Positions 1 to 10,500 of a stretch of 56,678 bases of DNA are shown piece by piece (positions within the stretch are counted from its first letter, which is position 1; every line of letters starts with the position of its first letter). The stretch is from the NCBI GenBank assembly GCA_015680685.1, contig MNCI01006861.1, positions 628,020 through 684,697 of the forward strand, in the 5' to 3' direction. Below the pieces are notes generated by a model. It was not told the origin of the DNA. It did no database searches and saw only the letters and a list, made by a program, of their open reading frames with translations. The DNA comes from Gnetum montanum (taxonomy: Eukaryota; Streptophyta; Gnetopsida; Gnetales; Gnetaceae). The position numbers and the translations under genes were made by a program.

Positions 1-88
1 CATTAAACTTTTAGGGCAACTTCCTTGAAAAATTTCTAACTCTACAATCATACTAAGTAAAGAATTCAACATTTATTAAAGGCAATGA

Positions 89-156
89 GTAAGGTATGAA
101 ATCATTGAACTCTTTTCAAATAACCTTACTAACAATTGATCTTTTTGTGATTATAT
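89..156 (+). other. relic leader intron before accessory ORF, element A
   Basis: A GTAAGG donor at 89 and a perfect TACTAAC branch-site motif near 127-133 precede the ATG at 157. The position aligns with the 60-67-nt introns in B and F. The acceptor is mutated: the bases before the ATG are AT instead of AG, so this copy should not splice here. Confidence 0.45.
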
Positions 157-591
157 ATGGCCCTAAAAGAAGACAACAACGAGGACCTTCTCATGGTGCA
201 ACTGAACAACCTGGGGGAGGCAGAGGCCAAGGACCTCGTGCAAAACATGCAGAGCAGAAGGAAATCATTCATCATCCATCATAAGACTCCTGTTACTGCA
301 TAATCTATCCAAGCAAAGGGAGGAGAGTTCAAGGCCCAAGCCTATGAAGAGGAACGACAACTATTTGCAGCATGGCATGTCAAGACCAATCAAGTGTTCC
401 CGCAGCCGCCGTGTCCATGAAAAGTGTCGACTCCATCAAACATTGGAACATCAGCATGGCCAGCTCATAATCCTCAAATAGAAGAGGAGAAACATCAGGT
501 GCTTCTTCAATGGTATCAATCTCATAAGCCTAGCACACAGAAAAAAGGAAAGGCACCCATGGAGGAGCCACCACTACCGAGAACCCCATGA
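157..591 (+). pseudogene. internally deleted accessory ORF of element A
   Basis: The ORF begins ATGGCCCTAAAAG, matching the B and F accessory starts (ATGGCCTTGAAAAG and ATGGCCCCGAAATG). After an early frameshift it gives a basic, Gly/Pro-rich N-terminus (RGPSHGATEQPGGGRGQGPR) like the N-termini in B and F. The C-terminal end (KGKAPMEEPP, then stop) matches the end of B (KGKQPMEEPP, then stop). The conserved central domain and the coiled-coil region are deleted, leaving about 145 codons instead of about 918. It is a dead remnant, useful mainly because it fixes the natural N- and C-termini of the ORF. Confidence 0.55.
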
Positions 592-750
592 GTTTCGCAA
601 GTTTTGTCTTTTGTGTCTGTGTCCAAATTTTGTTTAATTCTCCACTGCGGCATGAATAAATTTCTAGTTAGTCAATAATCCCATACCTATCCACTATGTA
701 TTCAATTAGCTTGTTCCTCACTTTGACTTGAGGATGAGTTGATATTTGGT

Positions 751-760
751 TGTGGGGGTA
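751..760 (+). promoter_or_regulatory. polypurine tract (PPT), element A
   Basis: TGTGGGGGTA lies directly before the LTR start TGATGAAG. With the ACTTGAGGAT block about 25 bases upstream it matches the extended PPT of B and C. This is where plus-strand DNA priming would start. Confidence 0.7.
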
Positions 761-1574
761 TGATGAAGTGCTAATCAGTTGATGTGTCAACTGGGCCGCA
801 TATACGTGGCCACCTATTTCGGCCTATAAATAAGAGGGCCTTCCGCCTCATTTAAGCATCCTTTTAGTAGTTGTAGCGAAGCCCTTTCATTTTGTTTCCG
901 TAGGAGTTAGATTATTTTCTCAGTGTATGCCCGCAATGTGATGCTTGTAATTGTATGAAACCTTTATTCGAGTGTGACGTACTTGGACAAGCACATGATC
1001 GGCAATAAAGATCGAGATTACTTCAACATTGCAGCATTCACTTAGTTTAATTATTTAATTGTTATTGTTAATTATTATTGTTATTTATTATTTTCTTAGT
1101 TAATATTTCTTTATCGTCATTTACTATTCCTGTTGTTAAATGCGGAATGAGTACAACTTAATCATGAGCATTTAAATGTGACTACGTGGCAACCCAGTAG
1201 CGTACCTAGGATCTGCGCTTGGTAATCCCAGTAGTAGTCATGCACAAGGTCCAAGATGTGTACGGATGATTAAGGAACGAATATTCATGGCACTTAGGCT
1301 AGCTTAGACTCATTTCCTATTACTCATTAGTTTAATCAAGATTATTTTCCATTGTCTCTAGGAGTAGCACTAGTTTAGGATCACATCATATGCCTCACTC
1401 TAGACTAAACCATACGTGACAAAGCAAATACTAGTCCAAGTGGGAAGACAGCGAACTACGATCAACGTGTAACTATCTAGATACCACAACTAGCCTATCC
1501 ACGGAGTTCGACCGGATCGTGCGTGAACGCTCGTATTTGTATGGTTGGGCGTAGGGGTACTTAGCCGCTCATCA
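761..1574 (+). repeat. 3' LTR of element A (814 bp)
   Basis: It starts TGATGAAGTGC after a PPT and ends CTCATCA, with TG...CA ends. A TATA box (TATAAATAAG, 825-834) fits a U3 promoter. The R/U5 part (about 900-1570) is very similar to the LTR at 49956-50785, with long shared runs around 1195-1300 and 1380-1560, so A and F belong to one subfamily. The next five bases (GTTAC) match the sequence of the LTR it interrupts (1575 onward), so A inserted into an older, oppositely oriented LTR. Confidence 0.85.
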
Positions 1575-2042
1575 GTTACCATATATTTACACTTAAGACT
1601 CGAAACCAGTCATATTCATACTGCTTTTACTAATTAAACATGTAAAGTAAAATACTTAAAAAGTAAAGTAGTAACTAAGAACACAAGGAAATTATTCTAA
1701 GTAAACATAAAGGAAACTAAGTGATGTTGTAATGATGTTGCCATGCCTAAACTAGTTCCAACTACAATTTCCTTGAATAAAGACTCAGATTGACTATTTC
1801 ACATCACATTGCAAGCATTCACCCTATTGCTAAAACTATGGAACAAAACTACAAGATTTTGGGTAAGGTATGGAATGAAAAGTTATTGGATTTGCATCCA
1901 AGTGTCATATTTATAGGGTTGCACAGATCTTGAGACATCATATCAACAATGATGTAGCATGAGTGATGACATTGTATCAACGACATCATTGATACACCAT
2001 CATTGCTAGGATCTCATTATCTGGTAAAATTTGACTTCAACA
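1575..2042 (-). repeat. truncated minus-strand LTR of the B type
   Basis: Read on the minus strand this matches the U3 and part of R of element B's LTRs (17299-18187 and 27599-28474). Shared pieces include the GAAACCAGTCATAT block, a TATA-like block near 1910 and repeated ATC/GAT palindromic motifs at 1935-2010. It is cut at 1574 by the insertion of LTR A and ends near 2042 against the Penelope-like coding region. It probably inserted into that region and removed or displaced its C-terminal part. The exact outer end is uncertain by a few bases. Confidence 0.65.
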
Positions 2043-3950
2043 AATGTGATTAACATGTTTAGATTCTTCTTGTAAGGTTTTCATGTTACAAACTATAAGG
2101 GCTTTAAACATTAAAGTTTCTAAAACTCCTATTTTTTGACAAAAGGGATGGTTAGAATTAGCATCCAAATATCTATCTATGTAAATTTTCTTCCTGTAGA
2201 CTCCAAAAGAGCTTTGTAAATTATTCTTATCATCCATGATCTTGGTAACATTAACATCTAAGAAAGGAAGAGAGTTATAATATTCTTTCTTAATAGTAAA
2301 TTGAATATTACAATTAATGTTATTTAGATATGTAGAAAATTTGTTTAGTACTTCTTTGCCATATTGCCAAATACATTCTATATCATCAACATATCTAATC
2401 CAATAATTTGGCTTTAGCACATATGAATTTAAAACTTTATGTTCAAAGTCTTCTATGTATAGATTAGTTATAATAGGAGAAAAAGGTGATCCCATTAGAA
2501 ATCCTTGCACTTACTCATAGTATACATTATTATATCTAAAATAAGTGGTTTCTAAATGGATCTTAACAAGATTGGCTACTTCCTTATTAACTTTTTTACG
2601 AATGACTCTAAAGGCTTCTTCTAATTGAATCATGGTAAAAAGGAATACAAAATCAAAGCTCACAAGGATATCCTTTTGTTTAGTGTGATACTAGAGATAA
2701 AATCAACATAATGTTGAGTATTTCTTATGAAAGAAGTAGTATGTCCAACAAGTGGTGCAAGAATATTATCGACAAGATACTTTGCTAGAGCATATGTTGG
2801 AGAACCAATGGTATCAACTATAGGTCTAAATGAAACGCTATTTTTTATGAATCTTAGGAGCACCATATATTTGAGGGAGATGAAAATGGGTGGGAATAAG
2901 AGAATTTTTAATCTTTTCATTAAAGTTGGATTCCATTATGACTTTTCCAACTTTTCTTACAACTTTCAAAGTTGGATCTTTGTCTATTATTTTATAACTA
3001 TTGCACCCTAGAAGTTCTAAGATTTTCTCTTTATATGTTTGTTCATCCATTATTACTACTACTTTTCATTTATTTGCTTGCCTGATTTTAAGAGAATTTT
3101 CATTTTTCTTCAAGTCCCAAAGTAGTTTGAATTCTTTCTTGGAAATGTTACTCTTAGGTATTTTAGCTTTGAGTAAAATGTTAATGCTATTATGAACGAT
3201 TCTTATAGCTTTTTCCTTATCAATTTTTTTAAGGGATTTTTCTATAATGATAATAAAGTCTTCATTTTCTATGTTTTTAAGGGAAACAACAAAATATAAA
3301 CCTTTATTTAATAGTTCAATGATATCTTTACTAAAGGGTCATTTAGAAAGATTGATTACAAGTTTTTCCTTTGAGGTTCTAAGTTGATTGAGATTTTGGA
3401 AAAGATCTTCTTGGTAGTGATGTTTGGTAACTCCTTCATATTAATTTCTAGATTATTTTTCATGAATAATATATCTTCATTCTCTAAATCTTTTAATTCA
3501 ATGAAACATTTTTTTTTGGGCTAGTAATTTTGTTTTAGAAAAAAAGTGGGAGAATCATTGCTTTCCTTCTTGGTGGCTTGGGAAGGTTTTATATGGTTCT
3601 TCTTATTTCTTAAATTGTAGAGTTTTCTATATCATTTCTTTCTTAATACATGATTTCATTGGTAAATGGTTGCCATGATAGTTTGGTCAAAGCTATCCCA
3701 AATAGGAGAATGTAATTTATTACTAATTTCTAGATGTAACTTGAAACATTCCTTGTCCAAGTTATCAAGGAGAATGTGTTTTTAGTTAGTTTTCATTTTA
3801 ATAAGTTTCATGCTAATTTCTAGGGCTACTCTTCGGGCTTTAGGGAATTTTAGGGAGTGTTTAACTTTAGCAAAATTTGGAACTAACATTTCTTATTTGC
3901 AAGTTTTCAGAAATACAATAGATGCCTAGGTTCTTTTTCTCTTTCATCGT
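2043..3950 (-). pseudogene. Penelope-like element reverse transcriptase
   Basis: The minus-strand frames give, in order, an N-terminal segment (NLSK.PFSKDIIELLNKGL, about 3300-3360), VVVVIMDEQTYKEKILELL (about 3000-3060), a FRPIVDTIGSPTYALAKYL block (about 2770-2830), GFLMGSPFSPIITNLYIEDFE (about 2440-2505), the catalytic RYVDD (about 2385-2400), and LPFLDVNV with YRKKIYIDRYLDANSNHP (about 2130-2270). This order and spacing are those of Penelope-like elements, not of LTR elements or L1. Several stops and frameshifts break it. The C-terminal part, where GIY-YIG endonuclease would sit in the canonical type, is missing because an LTR abuts at 2042. The YVDD motif itself is intact. The 5' limit near 3950 is approximate. 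Confidence 0.85.
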
Positions 3951-5875
3951 AGGGTTTCAAGCCCTTGTGGCTTTCTTGGAATAATGACATAACAACCTTT
4001 TTTTTCTAGGCTCATTTTCTCATCATCTTTGGACATCCTTAAACTATCTAAAGCGTTATACTCCAAGTCTTTCTTTAATGTCTATACTGTGCAATTTATC
4101 TTTTCTTATAACATTTAACATCCATATGAGCACTCACATTCCTACCACTAATTTTTTTATTTATGCCTCTATTGCATTGCCCAACATTTAGCACCATACA
4201 AGATAGTAGACCTAATCATTATTCTATAAAATTTTCTCTTTAGTTTTATTGGGATTCTTTTATTGCATAGAACACCACTAACCTCCATTTTGATCATCTT
4301 GCCTCAAATCTCTTTCTTATATATTTATAAATTGCATCATATAATTGGAGCATTAATCCTAGATAGTGAAACTATTTGCAATGAGGGAGTTTTTGGCCTT
4401 GAATTGCCATTTATATTTCACTACTATTTATACTTTTATTGAAATTACATTCCATATATTCTATTTTGCTTGTACTAATTTTTAAGCCTTTTGATTCATG
4501 AGCATGTCTCCATTTTTCCATTTTAAAAGTAATATTTTATTAATTTGTATCAATACAATATCATTTGCAAATAGTATACAGTATACATTAAGGAATTTCA
4601 TCATGTATTTCCTTTGGTAATTCATCCATAACAACAATAAATACATATGGGCTATGTGTGGATCCTTAATGTAAACCTACTATAACTAGAAAATTGAATG
4701 TGATCTCGCCAATTCTAATTCTAGTAGTAGCTCCTTCATACATGCCTTGAATCAATTTGATATATTTATCAAAGATGTTTTCCCTCTACAAGGCCCACCA
4801 AATAATATCTTTGGCACTTTATCATTTTCTTTTTCCAAATCAATGAAGATCAGATGTAGATTTTCTCTATGTTTTCTAAACTTCTCCATTAATTGTCATA
4901 TCAAGAAAATAGCCACTATAGTAAATCTTCCTAGCATAAATCCAAATTGGATTTCTAATATTGTTTATTCAAATCTAGGACATTACTTTATGACCATCCT
5001 CCAAAACATCATAGTATAGCTTATTACCTTGATTTCTCTATAGTTTTCAAAATTTCACACCTCCTTTATTTTTGTATATGAAACAACAATGTTTTTTTCT
5101 CTAATTTTTAGGCATTTCTTAATCCCTTAATATTTTGTTAAATAATTGTATCAACTATGAAACTCTAGTATCTTCTAATGCATTCCAAGCTTATATAGAA
5201 TTGTCATATGGTCCAACCACTTTTCTATTTTTCATCTTAAATAAGGTTGTATTCACCTCAAAGAAGGACAAATCATTAGCCAAACTATATATTTCACTTT
5301 TCTTCCTAAATTTCTTCTTTTAGAAATTCTTTATTCAATAAATCTTGAAAACAGTTTTTTTACCTATCCAAAATTTTATTATCTTTTACCAAATTTCATA
5401 TATTTGCCTTTTTGAGGCATTTAACATAATCAATGTCTTTACATTTTTTTTGTTTCTAATTTTTGTCAATTTGTATGTAAATTTTTCTCCCTTCTTTGTT
5501 CCTAATTTCTCATAGAAACTATCCTAAGCCTCATGTTTGGCTTTTTCTATTACTACTTTTGCCTCCTTTGTCATTTTGTATATCAACCTATTTTCATGGT
5601 TTCCACTTCATTGCCATTCCTTATAGCATTTTTTTTTCTTATCTTAGATAGCATATTGTACTTTATAATTCAAGTACCATATCTTCTTTGGGATTTATTC
5701 TTTTACCTTTTGTTTCATCCAAAATGTCTTTTCTAACTTTCTAAATGTAGTTCTCCATTTGACCTCAAATTAAATTTGCAAAACAACCTTGATTCCATTT
5801 AATCTCTTTTCTCACACTACCTTTGAAGCTTTGTATAGCTAAATCCCATGCCCACCTAGAATGTCTACCAAAAAT
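3951..5875 (-). pseudogene. LINE (L1-type) reverse transcriptase remnant
   Basis: Read on the minus strand it gives a pre-RT segment (EKKMLxGMAMKWKP region, about 5600), TYKLTKIRNKKNVK (about 5440-5490), MKNRKVVGP (about 5205-5240), QFGFMLGRFTIVAIFLI (about 4890-4950), LHLIFIDLEKENDKVPKI (about 4805-4860), EGATTRIRIGEITFNFL (about 4690-4740), GSTHSPYVFIVVMDELPKEI (about 4600-4665), FANDIVLIQ (about 4540-4565), ESKGLKISTSKIEYMECNF (about 4445-4500) and a C-terminal stretch to about 3960. This is the RT order of plant LINEs. The catalytic FADD has become FAND, and many stops and frameshifts make it a dead copy. Its 5' end meets a Ty3/gypsy integrase fragment near 5875 and its 3' end meets the Penelope-like element near 3950; both limits are approximate. 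Confidence 0.85.
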
Positions 5876-6640
5876 AAGAAATCAACTTAATATCCCTTAT
5901 TAGACACATTCTTTCACACACCATTTGGTTTAACAATCTCTAACAAAAAGAACTATAGTATCTCTTCAACACTAGTTAATACCTTCAAGGATCATCACCT
6001 AGAGGATAAACTCTCATCCCACCAAGGTGGGGTCCTCAAAGGGTCGATGGATGAATGAAAGCTTAACCTATTTAGAGTGGTTGTGCCTAGGCTCAAACCT
6101 AGGTTTTACAATTTGAAAAACAAGCACCTTACCATCACCCCAAGTGGTAATCCCTTACTAGTTAATACCTTCATAGTTAAGAAATGGAAGTATTTGATCA
6201 AAAAAATCAATGACCACAAGGATGGTATTCTTTTTAGTTTTCACCATACTAACTACTCCTTACTTTCTACTTCGAAATTTTACAAGGATATAAATAATTT
6301 TAACCCACTAACATATAATACATTTGGGCACTAATTCTCCAAAATCTTTCTTCATACCTAGCCACCAATAAAATCTTCTAATGTTCTAATACATGTTATC
6401 ACTACCAAGGTGTATCTCATAGTTGCTTAAATAAGCCTCTTGACAAAGAACCTCTAGTACATAAACTCTACTCTTGTTTTTAATGCTAAGAGCCTAAATC
6501 TTGCTAATATTGAATAGCATTCCTCAAAATGGGTAGGATATTGACCTTGCAAAACTTCCCACTTACCCTGCTTAGTGCATCTAGAATTCCCTCCATATGC
6601 TATTGAGCAGTTATTGAACTGTGATATCAAAGTCAACTAG
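5876..6640 (-). pseudogene. Ty3/gypsy (chromovirus-type) integrase fragment, split by a SINE
   Basis: On the minus strand the zinc-binding part of an integrase is readable at about 6300-6470 (RRFYWWLGMKKDFGELVPKCIIC, read in two overlapping pieces). The catalytic-core side continues at 6174-6260 (HFLTMKVLTS) and, after a SINE insertion, at 5876-5987 (SVEEIL, then LLEIVKPNGV). Joined across the SINE the order matches the HF.P..T..S.E..A..Y..EIV..HG pattern of chromovirus integrases. Stops and frameshifts are frequent. Codons upstream of 6470 are probably the end of RNase H or the connection region but are poorly conserved. Confidence 0.75.
5971..6173 (-). mobile_element. tRNA-derived SINE with 17-bp target-site duplication
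   Basis: Identical 17-bp copies of ACTAGTTAATACCTTCA lie at 5971-5987 and 6157-6173. They flank a 169-bp insert (5988-6156) in the middle of an integrase coding sequence, and removing the insert and one copy restores that alignment. On the minus strand the insert reads like a tRNA-derived head: an A-box-like GGGGTGATGGTAAGG near 6126-6142 and a B-box-like GGTTTGAGCC near 6090-6102. No poly(A) tail is obvious at the far end. Confidence 0.8.
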
Positions 6641-7563
6641 CAACTCTGCCCATCTCCTCTACCTCGGATTCAGTTGCATATAACAAAGATGTTCCCAAAC
6701 ACTACAATTAAATATGTCCATAGTGTGCCTTCCTGTGATGGCCCATTCCCTAGGACCTGTAATGTACCAGAGAGCCGGTTAAAACTGAACCTGTGTAATT
6801 ATTTCAAGTAGGTAAATCTTAAGGCTATTGGGCCAGTTCAATTTGAAATGATTTGCCTCTCTAAAACAGCCAGGTCCCCCAGTTAGACGTTTAACAAATA
6901 AGCTTTAGCTTGACAACCGACGTAGGCTCCATCAGGTGACTTGACCATGCAATAATACAAATAAGAGCAAATTAACCTGATTATTGTAACAAAATAACCT
7001 ATCACATGCAATTGACAATTACTTTACACACATCAAAACACAAATGAAAATCAAATTCAGCTTACGGTCAAATCAAAAAATAGTTTTTAAGGTTACACTA
7101 CTGTTTCGAATGTCTGAAAATGTATTAGCTTCCAATTCACCGTAATGCCTGCTTTCGTTAGCTCTCCAATTTGCTCCTCCAAAAATCGTTTCTACTGCTT
7201 CCGATACCTCATAGATGATGCGATGTATCATGCTGAGAATAATGTAAGAGTTATTATCATAAATATCTGTAAATAACATTTGAACAGGTACGAAATTATT
7301 ATATTATAATAAAAATTTAGATTTCGAACGTAAAAGACTCATGTGAAAAATGCAAGACACTTCTTGCAATCAACATGTATAATTAATTTTCTAACCAAAT
7401 TTGCTCAGAAGGCTCAATTGAAAGATACAATAGCAAATAAAATAATCCGGAGAAATTTCGGACTTCAAAAAAATTCAGGAACTACTGAAAGCAGCCTCGG
7501 GTGTTTACATAACCCTGGAATGACTCAAGGTAAGTAAAATTGAATATTAGAAATTTTAATCAG
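6641..7563. other. intergenic region downstream of eIF2A
   Basis: I see no convincing gene here. The part next to 7564 must contain the eIF2A 3' untranslated region. An ATTAAA hexamer lies just after the stop codon (minus strand, about 7555-7560), too close to be a clear poly(A) signal, and I found no canonical AATAAA on the minus strand before 7073. A 68-codon minus ORF (7073-7279) and a 64-codon plus ORF (7343-7537) have no recognisable features. Confidence 0.4.
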
Positions 7564-10500
7564 TCAACTTGTGTTTCCAGCAGCTTCTTCGGCAGCCTTC
7601 TTCTCCTTTGCTCTCTCTCTTTTCTTCTTATTTCTAAGGGCAGTCTTGCTCGTCTCTCTGCACAACAGAAAACAAAGTCATCATTTTTAGTTTTTACATC
7701 TTTAACAAAACCAAATACAAAGAGAGAGAAAAGCAATACAGAAAACAAAAGCTGACTCAAAAAGAGGAATAAGGTAAAATGGGAAGAATTACGTACTGTG
7801 ATGGACTCGTCTCACCAAAAAGCTGCAATAGATGATAACATTATTCATTAATTTCTTCGAGGAAAAGCCAAAGAAGCACCATTGATGATCATGTACATTG
7901 GTTTAGCATAAAATAAGCTTCAACCATTAAGGAGAACAATGACTACCTGGGCTTGAATTGCAGCTGCGTTCCGTGAGTGTGGGGGTTGGTAAGCGGCAGG
8001 TCTTGCCGCAGGAGCTGCAGCACTCTTACCATTCGGTGGCTGATAAGCACCTACTTTCGTAGAAGTTTGTGATTTTGATGATGTACCAGAAGCTTTTGTA
8101 ACTAACATTGAAAATAAAATTTGTCAATATCTTTCCAAGTTCCCTCTATACGACCAGAACTAATTTAGCATAGTCATGCCCCATACCTGCGGCTGTTGTC
8201 CCAATCTGTAACGTTTTGTTCATTTGCTCGACTAGCTCTGGAAGCTCACCATATGTAGAAGACTCTGATGGACGCCACTCTGCCTGCAGCAGATGGTAAT
8301 GGTTAGTCTACAGCACAATCAAGTCCGGCAACAGATTATTGAACACGAAAGTGGTAAATTTAACCGACATCTGATGACAAAACTGACCTGATATAGTTTA
8401 TCAAACATCTTTGAAAAATATAATGTTCCATTATAGGTGAAAACCTTGTACCTGCATGATTTGAAAACAAATGTAATTTAACAAGAAAATCAAAACCAGA
8501 AAATGAAATTCAGCTAGGCATACCCATTATCAATTTGGAGCCGTGGAGCTGTTGTAGCAGTCATAAAGTAGAGGCCATCGGGTGACCATTCACTTGTTAC
8601 AGAACATTCAGCCTTTGTGCCTCCAAGAAGCCTTTTTGTGGAACAATCCCAAAAGGCCTGCAAATCAAAACGATCGAATTAAGGCCAAATCAAATGCATG
8701 CACATGAGCTTTGATTCCAAGTAAATTACAAATGACTCTTAAAAACCTGTTCAGAAACCATGATTGACATGTGTCACCAATGTATCATATAAAAACAAAT
8801 ACTAGATGATAGAATTGCAGGGTCAGTTATTTTCATAAATATTGCTGAAAAGTTTGAATCTGCATTTGAACTTCAATAAATCGAAGCCATGTGATGGTAG
8901 AAAATGCTAAAAATTGGGTAAAAATTCAAAAACATTCCTGATATCCATCAATGTAGCTAGAAATCCAACATATTTTATCGCATAAATTTATAGAGACTAA
9001 GTAAAATAAACCAGGAAAACAACTAATCAAAGATCAAAATGTATACCAATAAAAAAACTAACTTGCACAAGTTGAACCTAAAACAAATAGTCAAATACAT
9101 ATAATAGTATTTTCAAAATTAAATAACATGCTGACCATTAGGGGTCGAATATTCAACATCAAATCTAGTAGCACAATTGACTTTTGGGAATCAACTAAAA
9201 GAGCAAAGTTGTAATACCAAGTGCTATAAAGCAAATAGTATATCCATAGAAAGCTAGGTCTAGAAAATATATTTCTTAACTATGTATAAACATAAAAGTT
9301 TAAATTATAGAAAAGATTTTGTAGAATCCCTGGCAATCTTATGCACACACTCAAAATCATAAGTTCTAATATAGAAGTTACTTCTCTTTTCGTCTCTCTA
9401 AAAAGTTATCAAGCCCAAGGGATCTCGAAGGGACCTACTGGGAAGAGCAATTGTGCATCACTTAATCTAAAACTTTCTTGAATTGATCAAAAAGTACAGG
9501 TTGGCAATTAAAACCATAACATTCATTCATACAAGACAAAAATGAACCTACCATATCACCAGGTAAATTTCCAAAACCAGCAAGACATAAAACTGTTTAG
9601 TAGTTAAGACATGAAAACGCATATTTTAAAAAATATGTGGATCTTAAACATCAAGATCTCTACTGAAAATTTCAGAGTTTAAAAGAAAAACAAATAGATG
9701 AAGGATACTCTTTCCCCGTGGATTCCATCTTAGGGTGTTGTAAGGCCCTTGCCCAAACTCAAAAAGTGCTTTACATTTCTTGTCAAATAGTGTTATTTTA
9801 GCAGGCATGACTGAATCATGTCAAGGAAGCACTGAAACTAAATAGATTGGAAACCGTAATCCATATATCAAAAAGTGTAGTTAAAGAAATGAAAAATGAT
9901 AGAAAAGGATACAGCCATAGATGACAGCAAACTCAGTTCCTGATGGAGACCACTGAACATCATGGACAGGTCCATCCTTTGCTATTAAGTCCAAAATATT
10001 AAATGCAAATAATTTAATCTATATCAATATAAATAAATAATAAAAATACTGCCACAAGTTGCAACAAATAATGATCCTTACAAAGAGGTACAAGTCCTTC
10101 ATGACATCCATCAGTTGTTAAATAATGTAATCTGGACTCTCCATAGTAGCTCTGATTAGTTTTGTCGACATCAGATTGTGCTAGAACCAACAGTCCAGAT
10201 GATCCATTATTCCATATGAGCTGAACTTTTGAACACTTAAAGAAGCTTCGGCGAGCTACAGGTTGGCCTTGGCCGACTGTTTGTTGATCAAATATCTGAA
10301 CGCTGGCTGGTATTCCCTGAAAATGAAATAACAAATAACAAAAATAACTTCTTAAAACAGAGACCAAGTATAGCTAGTTCGGTGCTTTAATAAAAAATAA
10401 CAGAAAACTGAACCTTAGACTCAGGAACATATGCTGCAACATATTTGGGAGGAGAGGTGGCAAGCTGCATGCCAGCAATTGCTTGAACCCGAATCCTGCT

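Larger units (their letters stand above)
1..760 (+). mobile_element. 3' internal part of an Athila/Tat-like Ty3/gypsy element (A)
   Basis: This stretch precedes the LTR at 761 and ends in a polypurine tract. It aligns by eye with the region upstream of the 3' LTR in elements B and C and with the start of the accessory ORF region in F. It keeps the leader-intron region (89-156), the accessory ORF start (ATG at 157) and its conserved C-terminal end (PMEEPP near 558-575, stop 589-591). The middle of the ORF, more than 2 kb in B, is missing, so A is an internally deleted copy. The rest of the element lies upstream of the window. Family assignment rests on the LTR, polypurine tract and accessory ORF; no pol is present in this part. 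Confidence 0.7.

Noticed and set aside
7343-7537. 64-codon plus-strand ORF ending in a strong donor-like CAAG|GTAAGT
   Set aside because: No recognisable protein features, no following exon with a matching frame, and it lies in the expected 3' flank of eIF2A.
7560-7760. 66-codon minus ORF over the last eIF2A exon
   Set aside because: It is a shifted frame of exon 14 running into intron 13; the correct frame gives the Lys/Glu/Ala-rich tail and the TGA at 7566-7564.
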